64,000 nucleotides of DNA, from NCBI GenBank assembly GCA_947503335.1, contig CANNCY010000001.1:744001-808000 (forward strand). Direction: 5' to 3'. The DNA comes from an uncultured Pseudomonadales bacterium. Its GTDB lineage: Bacteria; Pseudomonadota; Gammaproteobacteria; Pseudomonadales; CANNCY01. The notes under the pieces were generated by a model. The model had not been told where the DNA came from. It saw nothing but the letters and a program-made list of their open reading frames with translations, and did no database searches. How positions within the stretch are numbered: the first letter of the stretch is position 1; the number at the start of each line of letters is the position of its first letter. The position numbers and the translations under genes are program-made. This document shows, one piece after another, positions 54,865-64,000 of the stretch.

Positions 54865-56196
54865 TTAGCGCTGGCCCCAATATTTCAGCCACACAGCGCG
54901 TGTTAGCACTGCACCTATAATAGCCGCCGCAGCCCAATAAGCCGGCGCGACGGCGATCATGATCCCACCGGTGAATGCAAGCCCCTTATCGATTATGGGC
55001 AGTTGCCGCTGATGCGCAGCTCGTAAACAGGCGAAAGCAGTTAAAGCCAATGTAAGCGCTAAGGTGATTGCCATCAGCGGTTTAAGAAGCAGCATGATCG
55101 GGCTAACTAAGTACGCTATAGGGATACCCAATAGATAGTAAGATGCGATGCGATCGATAAGTCGTGTGTCATTTAACGACCGCTGTTGGCGCTCAACTAA
55201 CCACGCCTGTACGCCCGTCCACATTGGGCCCTGTGTAGAAAAGAAAGGTGAAGCCATCGACATCAAAGCGTTACGCGCCGCTAGTGCACCATGAATGTTA
55301 TCAGGATCAGTGCTTTCCTTAGGCAGTTCAGCAGAAATAGGGCGGTTCAGTTCACCTAAGGTCAACAGATCACTAAACATAATTAAGTAGGTGACGATCA
55401 CTATCGGCACGGCGGTTACATAGTGCTCAAGCCCTGGCCAGCCTATTACCCAAGGCGATGCTTTGGCCCACATTTCATCTACGGGTGGTATGAACCAGCG
55501 GTTTTCAAGTTTAAACGAAAGTTCTGAAGATAACTCGCCTACAACGCCTGCAATCACCAACGAAAATAGAATGCCATATCTAATTAAACTTGCGCTCAAC
55601 CAAGCAGGTAGCTGATGAGCAAACTTGGGCACTAAGAATGTGAAGACGATTGCAGCAGGTAAACTAGTTATAGCGACCCATGGTGCAACGTTGAAGATGT
55701 TTCTGGCTTCGGTTATATCAAAGATTCTGACCAGCGCCGCAATGCCTGCCCCTAGTAGCGCAGCGACGACTACCCAAGCAGGTATCGCAGCTTGAATACG
55801 GCTACCTAAACGAGCTACCCAAATGACGGCCAGCAGTAGAGAAAACATTAGCGCCATGGCTGTCATCGTTTTAAATCGGTCTGCGGGTAAATCATAGTTG
55901 GTCAGCACTGCGGTAAGCACTAAGGGCAGGGCGGGCGTAATCCAACCAGGGGCAGCTGAGATACCAAATACACACCAGCCCATAGAAATAATAATGCCCT
56001 GCACCATGCTCATAGCGACAGCTTGTTCGAAACTAAAGCCAAAACCTGACATCAGCAGCGGTGCAATTGCTAAGCCTGTAGCGGCAAGCATGAATAGCCC
56101 TTGTAAAAATTCGGGCCATACGATCTTGGTATGAATCAATGGAATATAGGTTCTAAAGCCTAGCCATGAGATACCATTGTGATGTTGAATCGACAT
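54865..56196 (-). CDS. Polytopic permease-like membrane protein, family not recognised
   Basis: The 443 residues contain about 11 to 13 hydrophobic segments with a long loop near residues 215-245 and another at 280-300. The sequence ITSLPAAIVFTFLVPKFAHQ and the region HGALAARNALMSMASPFFSTQGPMW are distinctive, but I do not recognise a family with confidence; an NCS2/SulP-like transporter fold (7+7 repeat) is a possibility. It converges on tdh with 9 bases between stops and faces the acyltransferase gene, so context gives no substrate. Confidence 0.6.
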   Translation of the reverse strand: MSIQHHNGISWLGFRTYIPLIHTKIVWPEFLQGLFMLAATGLAIAPLLMSGFGFSFEQAVAMSMVQGIIISMGWCVFGISAAPGWITPALPLVLTAVLTNYDLPADRFKTMTAMALMFSLLLAVIWVARLGSRIQAAIPAWVVVAALLGAGIAALVRIFDITEARNIFNVAPWVAITSLPAAIVFTFLVPKFAHQLPAWLSASLIRYGILFSLVIAGVVGELSSELSFKLENRWFIPPVDEMWAKASPWVIGWPGLEHYVTAVPIVIVTYLIMFSDLLTLGELNRPISAELPKESTDPDNIHGALAARNALMSMASPFFSTQGPMWTGVQAWLVERQQRSLNDTRLIDRIASYYLLGIPIAYLVSPIMLLLKPLMAITLALTLALTAFACLRAAHQRQLPIIDKGLAFTGGIMIAVAPAYWAAAAIIGAVLTRAVWLKYWGQR

Positions 56197-56278
56197 AAGT
56201 GTAATTTTTTGTAACAGAAACTAGCCAAGGCGGCCTATCCTAATCAGTTATAGTATTCGCTTCAACAATGGAGCAAGC

Positions 56279-56854
56279 ATGTCTCGTACGCTATTTGAAA
56301 CACCCGTCATCAAGCAATTAATGCAAGTAATCGCCTGGATTTTCTTACTGGTAACACGCTTTAAGATCGAAGGCGTTCCACCTAGAGACCGTGGCTACGT
56401 TTTGATTGCCGCACCGCATACGTCAAACTGGGACTTTCCGTACATGCTTGCAATGGCGATTAAGCTTCGTATCAATGTACGATGGATGGGTAAAGCATCA
56501 TTGTTTAAAGGAATCTGGGGCCCCGTAATGCGCTATATGGGTGGCATTGCCATCGACCGTTCTAAGAACACCAATATGGTTCAGCAAATGGTTGATTACT
56601 ACACGCTAAACCCTAATACCATCGTTGTGATTCCCCCAGAGGGCACGCGTGGTAAGGCCGCTCGCTGGAAGTCTGGCTTCTATCATATTGCTAACGGAGC
56701 TAACGTTGACATAGCATTAGGTTACCTAGATTTTGCAAAGCGCAAAGGTGGCGTGATCGATGTATTTACACCCGCCGGCGACATTGACGTCGACTTGCCA
56801 AAGATCCAAGGTTACTACAAAGATATTGTCGGTGCGCGACCTGAGAATTTTTAG
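56279..56854 (+). CDS. PlsC-like 1-acyl-glycerol-3-phosphate acyltransferase family protein
   Basis: The 191-residue protein has a hydrophobic N-terminus (residues 12-27), then the HX4D catalytic motif H47-TSNW-D52, FKGIWGPVMRYMGGIAIDR and IPPEGTRGKAARWKSGFYHIA, where EGTR is motif III. These mark the lysophospholipid acyltransferase group. The protein is shorter than PlsC (about 245), and the substrate may be another acyl acceptor, such as a lipid A or lysolipid. The DUF1244 gene follows after 35 bases. Confidence 0.82.
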   Translation: MSRTLFETPVIKQLMQVIAWIFLLVTRFKIEGVPPRDRGYVLIAAPHTSNWDFPYMLAMAIKLRINVRWMGKASLFKGIWGPVMRYMGGIAIDRSKNTNMVQQMVDYYTLNPNTIVVIPPEGTRGKAARWKSGFYHIANGANVDIALGYLDFAKRKGGVIDVFTPAGDIDVDLPKIQGYYKDIVGARPENF

Positions 56855-56889
56855 AGATAACAGCCCTTAGAGAACAAGAGAATAATTTA

Positions 56890-57177
56890 ATGACTGATAC
56901 AACCACAGAAATTGAAGCGGCGGCATTTCGCCGTTTGGTATCACACTTACAGGCTCGCCCAGAGGTACAAAATATCGAGCTAATGATCTTGGCCGACTTT
57001 TGTCGTAACTGTCTATCTAAGTGGTATTCAGCAGAGGCACAGGAAAGGGGTGTCGACATTGATTATGAAGCGGCCCGCGAACTTGTTTACGGTATGCCTT
57101 ACGCAGACTATAAAGAACAGCATCAGCTACCAGCTACTGAAGAGCAGCTAGCAGCCTTTTCAGCTAAGCAGCGCTAG
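56890..57177 (+). CDS. DUF1244 small protein
   Basis: The 95-residue protein shows the DUF1244 signature VQNIELMILADFCRNCLSKWYSAEAQERG and then YGMPYADYKEQHQL. The CRNC pair could bind a metal. Its function is unknown, but the family is common in proteobacteria. It is probably cotranscribed with the acyltransferase gene. Its 3' end overlaps that of the convergent sulfotransferase gene by 14 bases. Confidence 0.86.
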   Translation: MTDTTTEIEAAAFRRLVSHLQARPEVQNIELMILADFCRNCLSKWYSAEAQERGVDIDYEAARELVYGMPYADYKEQHQLPATEEQLAAFSAKQR

Positions 57178-58498
57178 TAGTGATCGCTTCGATCTTAGTA
57201 TCTAGCTGATTGCATTGCTCAACAAACTTGGGTTCTAAAAACTCTAAATAGATATCGCTAGAACCTAGCTTACTGTTTGTAATAGGTTGCTTAACTTGAC
57301 TAGCACTAGGGGTTAGTACCGCCGACCTTGATTCATAAAATTGCAAAGGGTCTTTCGGCATAGCTATTTCTAGATGGTCGAAAATTGTCGATATTGTTTC
57401 TATTGGTTCTGTTACAAGTGCCTTGTAAGAAACATTTATCAAATGATCATCACTAGCATAATGTGTTAAGTGCTGTGCGTAGATGTGTCTTTGCTCAAAG
57501 CTAGCGTCTAGTGAATAACTATCAAATTGGCCGCTATGATAGTACTGAGCATAATTTGACATGATGTTGTCAATAGTAGGGCGGTGTACATTGATAATCT
57601 TTGCATCAGGAAATATTTTTCGTATAAGTCCGATATTGATCCAGTTGTTAGGTGCCTTATCAATAAAATGAAGCATGTTTCTTATTGGATATATGTTTAC
57701 GGCTTTTAGATATTCATTTCTAGCCTCCAGTAGCGTATTCGTACCTTGCTGGTAACTGAATGAACAATTTCTAATAAATGCTAATTCATCAGTTACTGTT
57801 ATCTCAGGACTTTCGCATAAAATCTGCTCTAGCAAGGTAGTTCCACTACGTGGCATACCAACAATAAAAATAGGTGTATTATCTAAGGGGTTAGTACAAA
57901 CTGCCTCACGATCGTATATTTGTATGTCGTGCAGTAGCTGTTGTTTCAACGCATTCCCATCGTATGGGCGGATATTCGACAGAATTTGATTCCCCTTAAC
58001 CAGCTCTTTAAACGAGTCGTCATAACGTTCGAGGTCTTTGTGACATTTGGCGTGGGCGAGATGAAGTAAGGCTGTCGCCAGCGGGTAGTGATTTGTCTTC
58101 AACTGCTCTCGAATTACAGAAAGGTCTTCACTAGTCATCGTTAGGCTTTTAAGATCAGCCACCGACCACCAACCAATTGATGCGATCATCGCATCGTCCG
58201 ACGAACATAATTCTTTATAGGCTAGTTTGGCATGCTTATCATTGCCGATTGATTTAAACGCGTGGCCACGATACATGGCAACTTCTAAGGGATTTAAAGA
58301 ATTTGCTAATGGATTCTTATAAAGCTCCAATGTAACGTTCGGTAATCCAACGCGAGTGGCTAATTGAGCGGAAAGAGAAAGGGCTTTTGAAGTAGGGCTG
58401 TTATCGAACGACTGCTTCGCAATGGAATAAGCTTCTAAGTGCTTACCTAACGCCAGTAATTCTTTAATTTGATTCTGTGTTTGTTCATGCATAAGCAC
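57164..58498 (-). CDS. TPR-sulfotransferase family protein
   Basis: The 444-residue protein has helical TPR-like repeats over the first 200 residues (ELLALGKHLEAYSIAKQSF, NVTLELYKNPLANSLNPLEVAMYRGHAFKSIGNDKHAKLAY) and a C-terminal sulfotransferase domain with the PAPS loop IFIVGMPRSGTTLLEQIL and KIINVHRP downstream. It should transfer sulfate from PAPS to a peptide tyrosine or glycan, but the acceptor is unknown. Base composition is lower in G+C than in neighbours (see finding). It is single, with a small membrane protein gene upstream on the same strand. Confidence 0.85.
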   Translation of the reverse strand: MLMHEQTQNQIKELLALGKHLEAYSIAKQSFDNSPTSKALSLSAQLATRVGLPNVTLELYKNPLANSLNPLEVAMYRGHAFKSIGNDKHAKLAYKELCSSDDAMIASIGWWSVADLKSLTMTSEDLSVIREQLKTNHYPLATALLHLAHAKCHKDLERYDDSFKELVKGNQILSNIRPYDGNALKQQLLHDIQIYDREAVCTNPLDNTPIFIVGMPRSGTTLLEQILCESPEITVTDELAFIRNCSFSYQQGTNTLLEARNEYLKAVNIYPIRNMLHFIDKAPNNWINIGLIRKIFPDAKIINVHRPTIDNIMSNYAQYYHSGQFDSYSLDASFEQRHIYAQHLTHYASDDHLINVSYKALVTEPIETISTIFDHLEIAMPKDPLQFYESRSAVLTPSASQVKQPITNSKLGSSDIYLEFLEPKFVEQCNQLDTKIEAITTSAA

Positions 58499-58611
58499 AT
58501 CGTATCATAATCAGCTTTCTCACGTGCCAACTCATTGTATTAGATTTAACATAATATATATTATGCGAAGTTAATAGTGCTAGGGCTACTCATAGTGGCG
58601 TTAAATGATAT

Positions 58612-58905
58612 CTAGGCACTCTCGTCTAAAATACAGAACGACACGCAGGCTGTTAGTAGCCCCAACGCTGCAATGGCGGCTAAAGATGGTGTAACAATAG
58701 ATAAGCCGACCACGCACATCCATAGCTTGTGTACGATACGTCGCTTAGACCGATATACACGCGTGTGTCTTCTTAAATCAGGATGGTTCGAATATAGCGC
58801 TACTAGATCTTGTTTGCGTGCGGCAGCCGACGTCAGTACCAATTGTTGACGCAAATAAGTGCTAAGAAAGAAAAGCAATGATATAGCCATATGTAAGTGA
58901 CTCAC
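58612..58905 (-). CDS. Small two-helix membrane protein, unknown
   Basis: The 97 residues have one hydrophobic helix at the N-terminus (MAISLLFFLSTYL), a basic middle (HPDLRRHTRVYRSKRRIVHKLW), and a second hydrophobic stretch (LSIVTPSLAAIAALGLLTACVSFC). Starts at GTG 58905 or at ATG 58890; neither has a strong ribosome binding site. I do not recognise a family. It is kept because it fills a gap between genes and has a believable membrane topology, but it may be spurious. Confidence 0.4.
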   Translation of the reverse strand: MSHLHMAISLLFFLSTYLRQQLVLTSAAARKQDLVALYSNHPDLRRHTRVYRSKRRIVHKLWMCVVGLSIVTPSLAAIAALGLLTACVSFCILDESA

Positions 58906-59050
58906 GGATTACGCAGATCAACTTAAAGCGTAGCTCAATGCATACAGATATGTACCAATGCGCAAATGTTTACACGAATACAAATGACACCTAGCGATCG
59001 ATTAGCTGCATAATAGGGGTCTCGTAACAAAATAATCCCTGTAACTGCAC

Positions 59051-59854
59051 ATGTCTAAAAAGTCTAAGCGCCCTATTCCTAACCTTGGCCAACCCATCAT
59101 CGAGACTCATTTTCATCTAGATTACTTGAAAGAACAACCGATTGAAGAGACCTTAGCCCAAGCGAAGAGTGTTGGTGTTGAACGCTTTATTACCATCGCT
59201 GTAGACCCTGGCAACCTCGACCGCGTGCAACAAATAGCCGATGACCACGAAGCCGTATACTTTACGCAGGGTATTCATCCACACGATGCCGACCAATACA
59301 GTGACGACGTAGACGGACGCATTAGAGCCGCAGCCGGCCACCCCAAGCTAGTAGCTGTGGGCGAAATCGGTCTTGATTACTTTTACGATAACAGCGACCG
59401 AAAAGCACAGCGCGATGCTTTCTGTAAGCAACTAGAGATAGCTATAGCGCTAGACTTACCAGTTGTAATACATACGCGTGATGCTGATGAAGATACTCAA
59501 GCGATTCTCAGCGAATATGCGCCAAAAATGAATAAAAAGGGTGTGATTCATTCGTTTACCTCAGGCCTAGCGCTAGCAGAGTTTTGCCTACAGCAGGGGT
59601 TCTGTCTTGGGTTTAACGGTATCTCTACATTCCCCAAGGCAGAAAACGTACGCGAGATCATTGCAGCCACCCCAATCGACCAACTTCTACTAGAAACAGA
59701 TGCTCCCTTTTTGACACCAGTGCCCTACCGAGGCAAAGAAAACGCACCCAAATACCTACCATTTATTGCAGAACAAATAGCCGAGACTAAGGGGCTTTTG
59801 GTTGCCGAAGTACTAACAGCAGCCTACGACAACTCGATGAGAACGTTCTTTTAA
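59051..59854 (+). CDS. tatD: TatD family metal-dependent hydrolase
   Basis: The 267 residues contain the metal site HFH at 20-22 (ETHFHLD), QGIHPHDA, GEIGLDYFYD, VIHTRDADED and LETDAPFLTPVPYRGKENAPKYLP, all standard for TatD DNases. Family members act as 3'-5' exonucleases in DNA repair and degradation in stress. The charged start SKKSKRPIPNLGQPIIE adds about ten residues before the usual N-terminus. It is transcribed alone. Confidence 0.9.
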   Translation: MSKKSKRPIPNLGQPIIETHFHLDYLKEQPIEETLAQAKSVGVERFITIAVDPGNLDRVQQIADDHEAVYFTQGIHPHDADQYSDDVDGRIRAAAGHPKLVAVGEIGLDYFYDNSDRKAQRDAFCKQLEIAIALDLPVVIHTRDADEDTQAILSEYAPKMNKKGVIHSFTSGLALAEFCLQQGFCLGFNGISTFPKAENVREIIAATPIDQLLLETDAPFLTPVPYRGKENAPKYLPFIAEQIAETKGLLVAEVLTAAYDNSMRTFF

Positions 59855-59923
59855 ATCAGCAATTTGAGTCACAAAGTTAATGTGCTTACAGAGTGTGGAA
59901 TAGGTCGATTTATTGCTAATTGA

Positions 59924-59933
59924 TGACGCGTCA
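59924..59933. promoter_or_regulatory. Perfect ten-base palindrome upstream of ggt
   Basis: TGACGCGTCA, 46 bases before the ggt ATG, next to a TTGATG (59920-59925) that resembles a -35 box. It could be an operator; no regulator is known for it. Confidence 0.25.
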
Positions 59934-59978
59934 GCATAGATTAGGTACACTGATTCAAACTTTGTAAAGGAATCAAAC

Positions 59979-61736
59979 ATGTCACTCGTCAAGAAGCTTC
60001 TGCTATCGACATCGGTAGCCGCCGTCGCAAGCTTTTCTAATCAGGTTTCTGCTACTGATGAGCGCCCTATTATCGATTATAACTATCGTTTTCTTCCTGA
60101 AATCAGCCGAAAAGGCATGGTATCTAGCCAAGAAGCAATAGCGACACAGGTTGGAGCCGATATTCTTGCCCAGGGCGGTAATGCTGTTGACGCTGCAGTA
60201 GCGGTTGGTTTTGCGCTTGCTGTTACCTTACCTCAGGCAGGTAACCTTGGTGGCGGTGGCTTTATGATGGTTCACCTTGCTGAAGAAGATAAACAAGTCG
60301 CCATTGATTATCGTGAGATGGCTCCTGCTAGAGCCCATCGCGATATGTTTTTAGACGAAAACGGCGATGTTGACCGCAAGCTTGCGGGCTATAGCCATTT
60401 AGCCGCAGGCGTACCGGGCACGGTTGCAGGGCTACATCACGCTCTGTCAGAGTATGGCACGATGAGCTTACCCGAAGTTATAGCTCCAGCAATTAAGTTG
60501 GCGCGAGACGGCTTCAAAGTTAGCTATGCCCTTGAGTCAAGCTTAGCTGCCCGAACAAAGCGTCTTACCTCGAACAAAGCAACGGCTAAGGCCTATTTTA
60601 AAGAAGGCGGTGTACCTTACAGCGCCGGCGAAATCCTAACGCTACCCGATTTAGCTAATACACTGCAGCGTATCAGCGACCTAGGCTTAGATGGCTTTTA
60701 TCGCGGCTTAACAGCCGATCTGATCGTTACAGAGATGGCTAAGCATGGTGGCTTCATTACTCACGACGACCTAACGAACTATAAAGTGGTTGAACGTACG
60801 CCGGTTCGGGGTACTTACAAGGGTTACGACATCGTATCAATGCCACCACCGTCGTCTGGTGGCGTGCACCTAATACAGATATTGAACATATTAGAAGGCT
60901 ACGACCTTCAATCTAGCGGCCAAAACAGTGCGCAAACGCTGCACCTTATGATTGAAGCAATGCGTAGAGCCTATGCAGACCGTTCAAAGCATTTGGGTGA
61001 CCCTGACTTTTACGCTGTTCCAGTGAATCAGCTAATCGACAAAGGCTACGCGGGCGAGCTACGCTCTTTGATCGACCCCAACAAAGCTACGCCTTCTAGC
61101 GAGGTGGCTCCGTCAAAGATACTGCCAGACGATGGGCCTAATACAACGCACTATTCGGTTGTTGACCAACATGGCAATATGGTGGCGAATACCTATACCC
61201 TTAATTACTCATATGGCTCAGGGATCACCGTTGAGGGTGCTGGCTTTATTCTAAACAACGAAATGGACGACTTCTCTGCCAAACCCGGCAGCCCAAACGC
61301 CTACGGTTTAGTTGGCGAAGAAGCCAACGCTATCGAGCCTAAAAAACGCCCGCTGTCATCAATGACCCCTACCCTAGTCTTTAAAGATGGCAATCCATGG
61401 GTGGCGACGGGCAGCCCAGGCGGTAGTACGATCATTACGGTCACCTTGCAAACGATTTTAAATATGATGGAATTCAATCAAAACGTAGCTACCGCTACTA
61501 GTTTTGCAAGAATCCATCATCAATGGCTGCCTGATCGCACTGTTGTCGAAAATGGTATTAGCCCTGATACTCAGCGTCTGCTCGAGCAGATGGGCCATAC
61601 GTTGGTAGATAGAAAGTACACGCTAGGATCAACGCAAACGGTGGCTATCGAAGGTGAGTATTTTTATGGTTATAGTGACCCTCGTCGCCCAGGCGCGAAA
61701 ACGATTGGTGTTGATGAGGTTAAAGAAAGCAAGTAG
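59979..61736 (+). CDS. ggt: Gamma-glutamyltranspeptidase
   Basis: Exported Ntn hydrolase that cleaves gamma-glutamyl bonds of glutathione and transfers or hydrolyses the glutamyl group. The 585-residue precursor has a signal peptide (1-26, ending NQVSA). The self-cleavage and catalytic Thr389 starts the small subunit at NTTHYSVVDQHGNMVANTYTLN; GPLSSMTPTLVF-type SSMTPT and TGSPGGSTIITV form the substrate pocket. It is likely periplasmic. It is transcribed alone, followed by a bidirectional terminator. Confidence 0.95.
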   Translation: MSLVKKLLLSTSVAAVASFSNQVSATDERPIIDYNYRFLPEISRKGMVSSQEAIATQVGADILAQGGNAVDAAVAVGFALAVTLPQAGNLGGGGFMMVHLAEEDKQVAIDYREMAPARAHRDMFLDENGDVDRKLAGYSHLAAGVPGTVAGLHHALSEYGTMSLPEVIAPAIKLARDGFKVSYALESSLAARTKRLTSNKATAKAYFKEGGVPYSAGEILTLPDLANTLQRISDLGLDGFYRGLTADLIVTEMAKHGGFITHDDLTNYKVVERTPVRGTYKGYDIVSMPPPSSGGVHLIQILNILEGYDLQSSGQNSAQTLHLMIEAMRRAYADRSKHLGDPDFYAVPVNQLIDKGYAGELRSLIDPNKATPSSEVAPSKILPDDGPNTTHYSVVDQHGNMVANTYTLNYSYGSGITVEGAGFILNNEMDDFSAKPGSPNAYGLVGEEANAIEPKKRPLSSMTPTLVFKDGNPWVATGSPGGSTIITVTLQTILNMMEFNQNVATATSFARIHHQWLPDRTVVENGISPDTQRLLEQMGHTLVDRKYTLGSTQTVAIEGEYFYGYSDPRRPGAKTIGVDEVKESK

Positions 61737-61765
61737 ATAGCTGGCTAAGAAACAAAATAAAACAA

Positions 61766-61797
61766 AAAAAGGCGCCAATTCAAATTGGCGCCTTTTT
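61766..61797. terminator. Bidirectional terminator between ggt and serS
   Basis: AAAAAGGCGCCAATT pairs perfectly with AATTGGCGCCTTTTT around a CA centre. The A and T flanks serve both convergent genes. Confidence 0.92.
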
Positions 61798-61814
61798 CAT
61801 GGGTGACGTAATGG

Positions 61815-63476
<1,662 letters not shown>

Positions 63477-63480
<4 letters not shown>

Positions 63481-64000
63481 TCGCTCTCGTATCGGCGCCA
63501 CTCACTGCGCTCGTTAAGGTCGTCTAAATGGGCGAGCTTTTCTGCGATCTTAATCTCAAGGCCGCGATTAACCGGATGATAAAATTGGGTACCTACGATT
63601 TGTTCGGGCATGTAGCGCTCGCCAGCAGCAAATGCACCCTCATAATCATGGGCATAGCGATAGTCGCTGCCAACACCCTGCTCTTTCATAAGCTTAGTTG
63701 GTGCGTTACACAGGTGATTAGGCACCTCGTAATCGTCAGTTTCGCGCACAAACGCTTTTGCCTTATTATACGCCATATACACGGCGTTGCTTTTTGGCGC
63801 ACTTGCCAAATACAAAACTGCTTGTGCAATAGTTAGTTCACCTTCGGGGCTACCTAGGCGGTCTTGAACATCCCAAGCTTGCACGGCTAGCTGAAGCGCC
63901 CTTGGGTCTGCATTACCGATATCTTCACTCGCCATGCGCACCACGCGCCTAGCGACATAAAGTGGATCACAACCGCCATCTAACATGCGCATTAACCAGT
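63477..64000 (-). CDS. rarA: Replication-associated recombination ATPase RarA, C-terminal part (5' end outside window)
   Basis: The frame is open to the window edge. The 173 visible residues begin WLMRMLDGGCDPLYVARRVVRMASEDIGNADPRALQLAVQAWD, the RarA/MgsA tetramerisation region, and end with VGTQFYHPVNRGLEIKIAEKLAHLDDL. The AAA+ Walker motifs are outside. RarA acts at stalled replication forks. It is the first visible gene of rarA-crcB-serS. Confidence 0.95.

Overview
The window reads as a chromosomal segment of a free-living, probably marine or aquatic, Gram-negative gammaproteobacterium. The evidence is lipid A synthesis (lpxH), the runs lpxH-ppiB / glnS-cysS and rarA-crcB-serS that recur in pseudomonad-like gammaproteobacteria, glutathione metabolism, CysB, Prc and PutA. 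Gene density is high and base composition is even, apart from one AT-richer sulfotransferase gene. I saw no rRNA, tRNA, CRISPR array, insertion sequence, prophage or integron. The species cannot be named from sequence reading alone.

Layout. 1-7855: the tail of a CobW-type metallochaperone, lpxH-ppiB facing glnS-cysS, a gamma-glutamylcyclotransferase-like gene, asnS, and the ribosome-assembly GTPase RbgA. 7852-13828: a tight seven-gene minus-strand operon: DUF1445, pxpA, pxpB, pxpC, DUF4392, D-amino acid aminotransferase, alanine racemase. 13917-18123: a periplasmic sugar-dehydrogenase-like protein, a small membrane protein, a PliI-like lysozyme inhibitor and a GGDEF(degenerate)-EAL protein. 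18124-20212: an intergenic stretch with two hairpins, then selD, a small lipoprotein and an Lrp-type regulator. 20337-26944: putA, then an AraC-AGCS symporter-MarR unit. 27060-35932: purU, an agmatinase-family gene, dimeric dUTPase, mdh, bcp, an isolated yajC, a second AGCS symporter, a 5'-nucleotidase, a universal stress protein and cysB. 36042-43836: a small anchored protein, pabB, rraA, a secreted JAMM-like DUF4329 protein facing a CadC-like regulator, gor-grx, a saccharopine-dehydrogenase-like reductase, a HIT protein and an MBL hydrolase. 43908-50880: prc-xthA-DUF3806, an AraC regulator facing a diiron protein, and an MFS pump. 50951-58905: Fe-alcohol dehydrogenase-thioesterase, kbl-tdh, a permease-like protein, an acyltransferase, DUF1244 and a TPR-sulfotransferase. 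59051-64000: tatD, ggt, serS, crcB and the rarA C-terminus.

How the genes work together. Amino-acid turnover dominates: proline (putA), threonine (kbl-tdh), alanine uptake (two AGCS symporters), gamma-glutamyl and glutathione breakdown (ggt, a cyclotransferase-like gene, 5-oxoprolinase) and D-amino acids. The most interesting system is the seven-gene operon. Its first and fifth genes correspond to the two halves of the animal mitochondrial D-glutamate cyclase DGLUCY, here split and arranged around the three 5-oxoprolinase genes, with the enzymes that interconvert L-alanine, D-alanine and D-glutamate at the end. Together they suggest a D-amino acid -> D-glutamate -> 5-oxoproline -> glutamate route. 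The families are recognised from sequence; the route is my inference.
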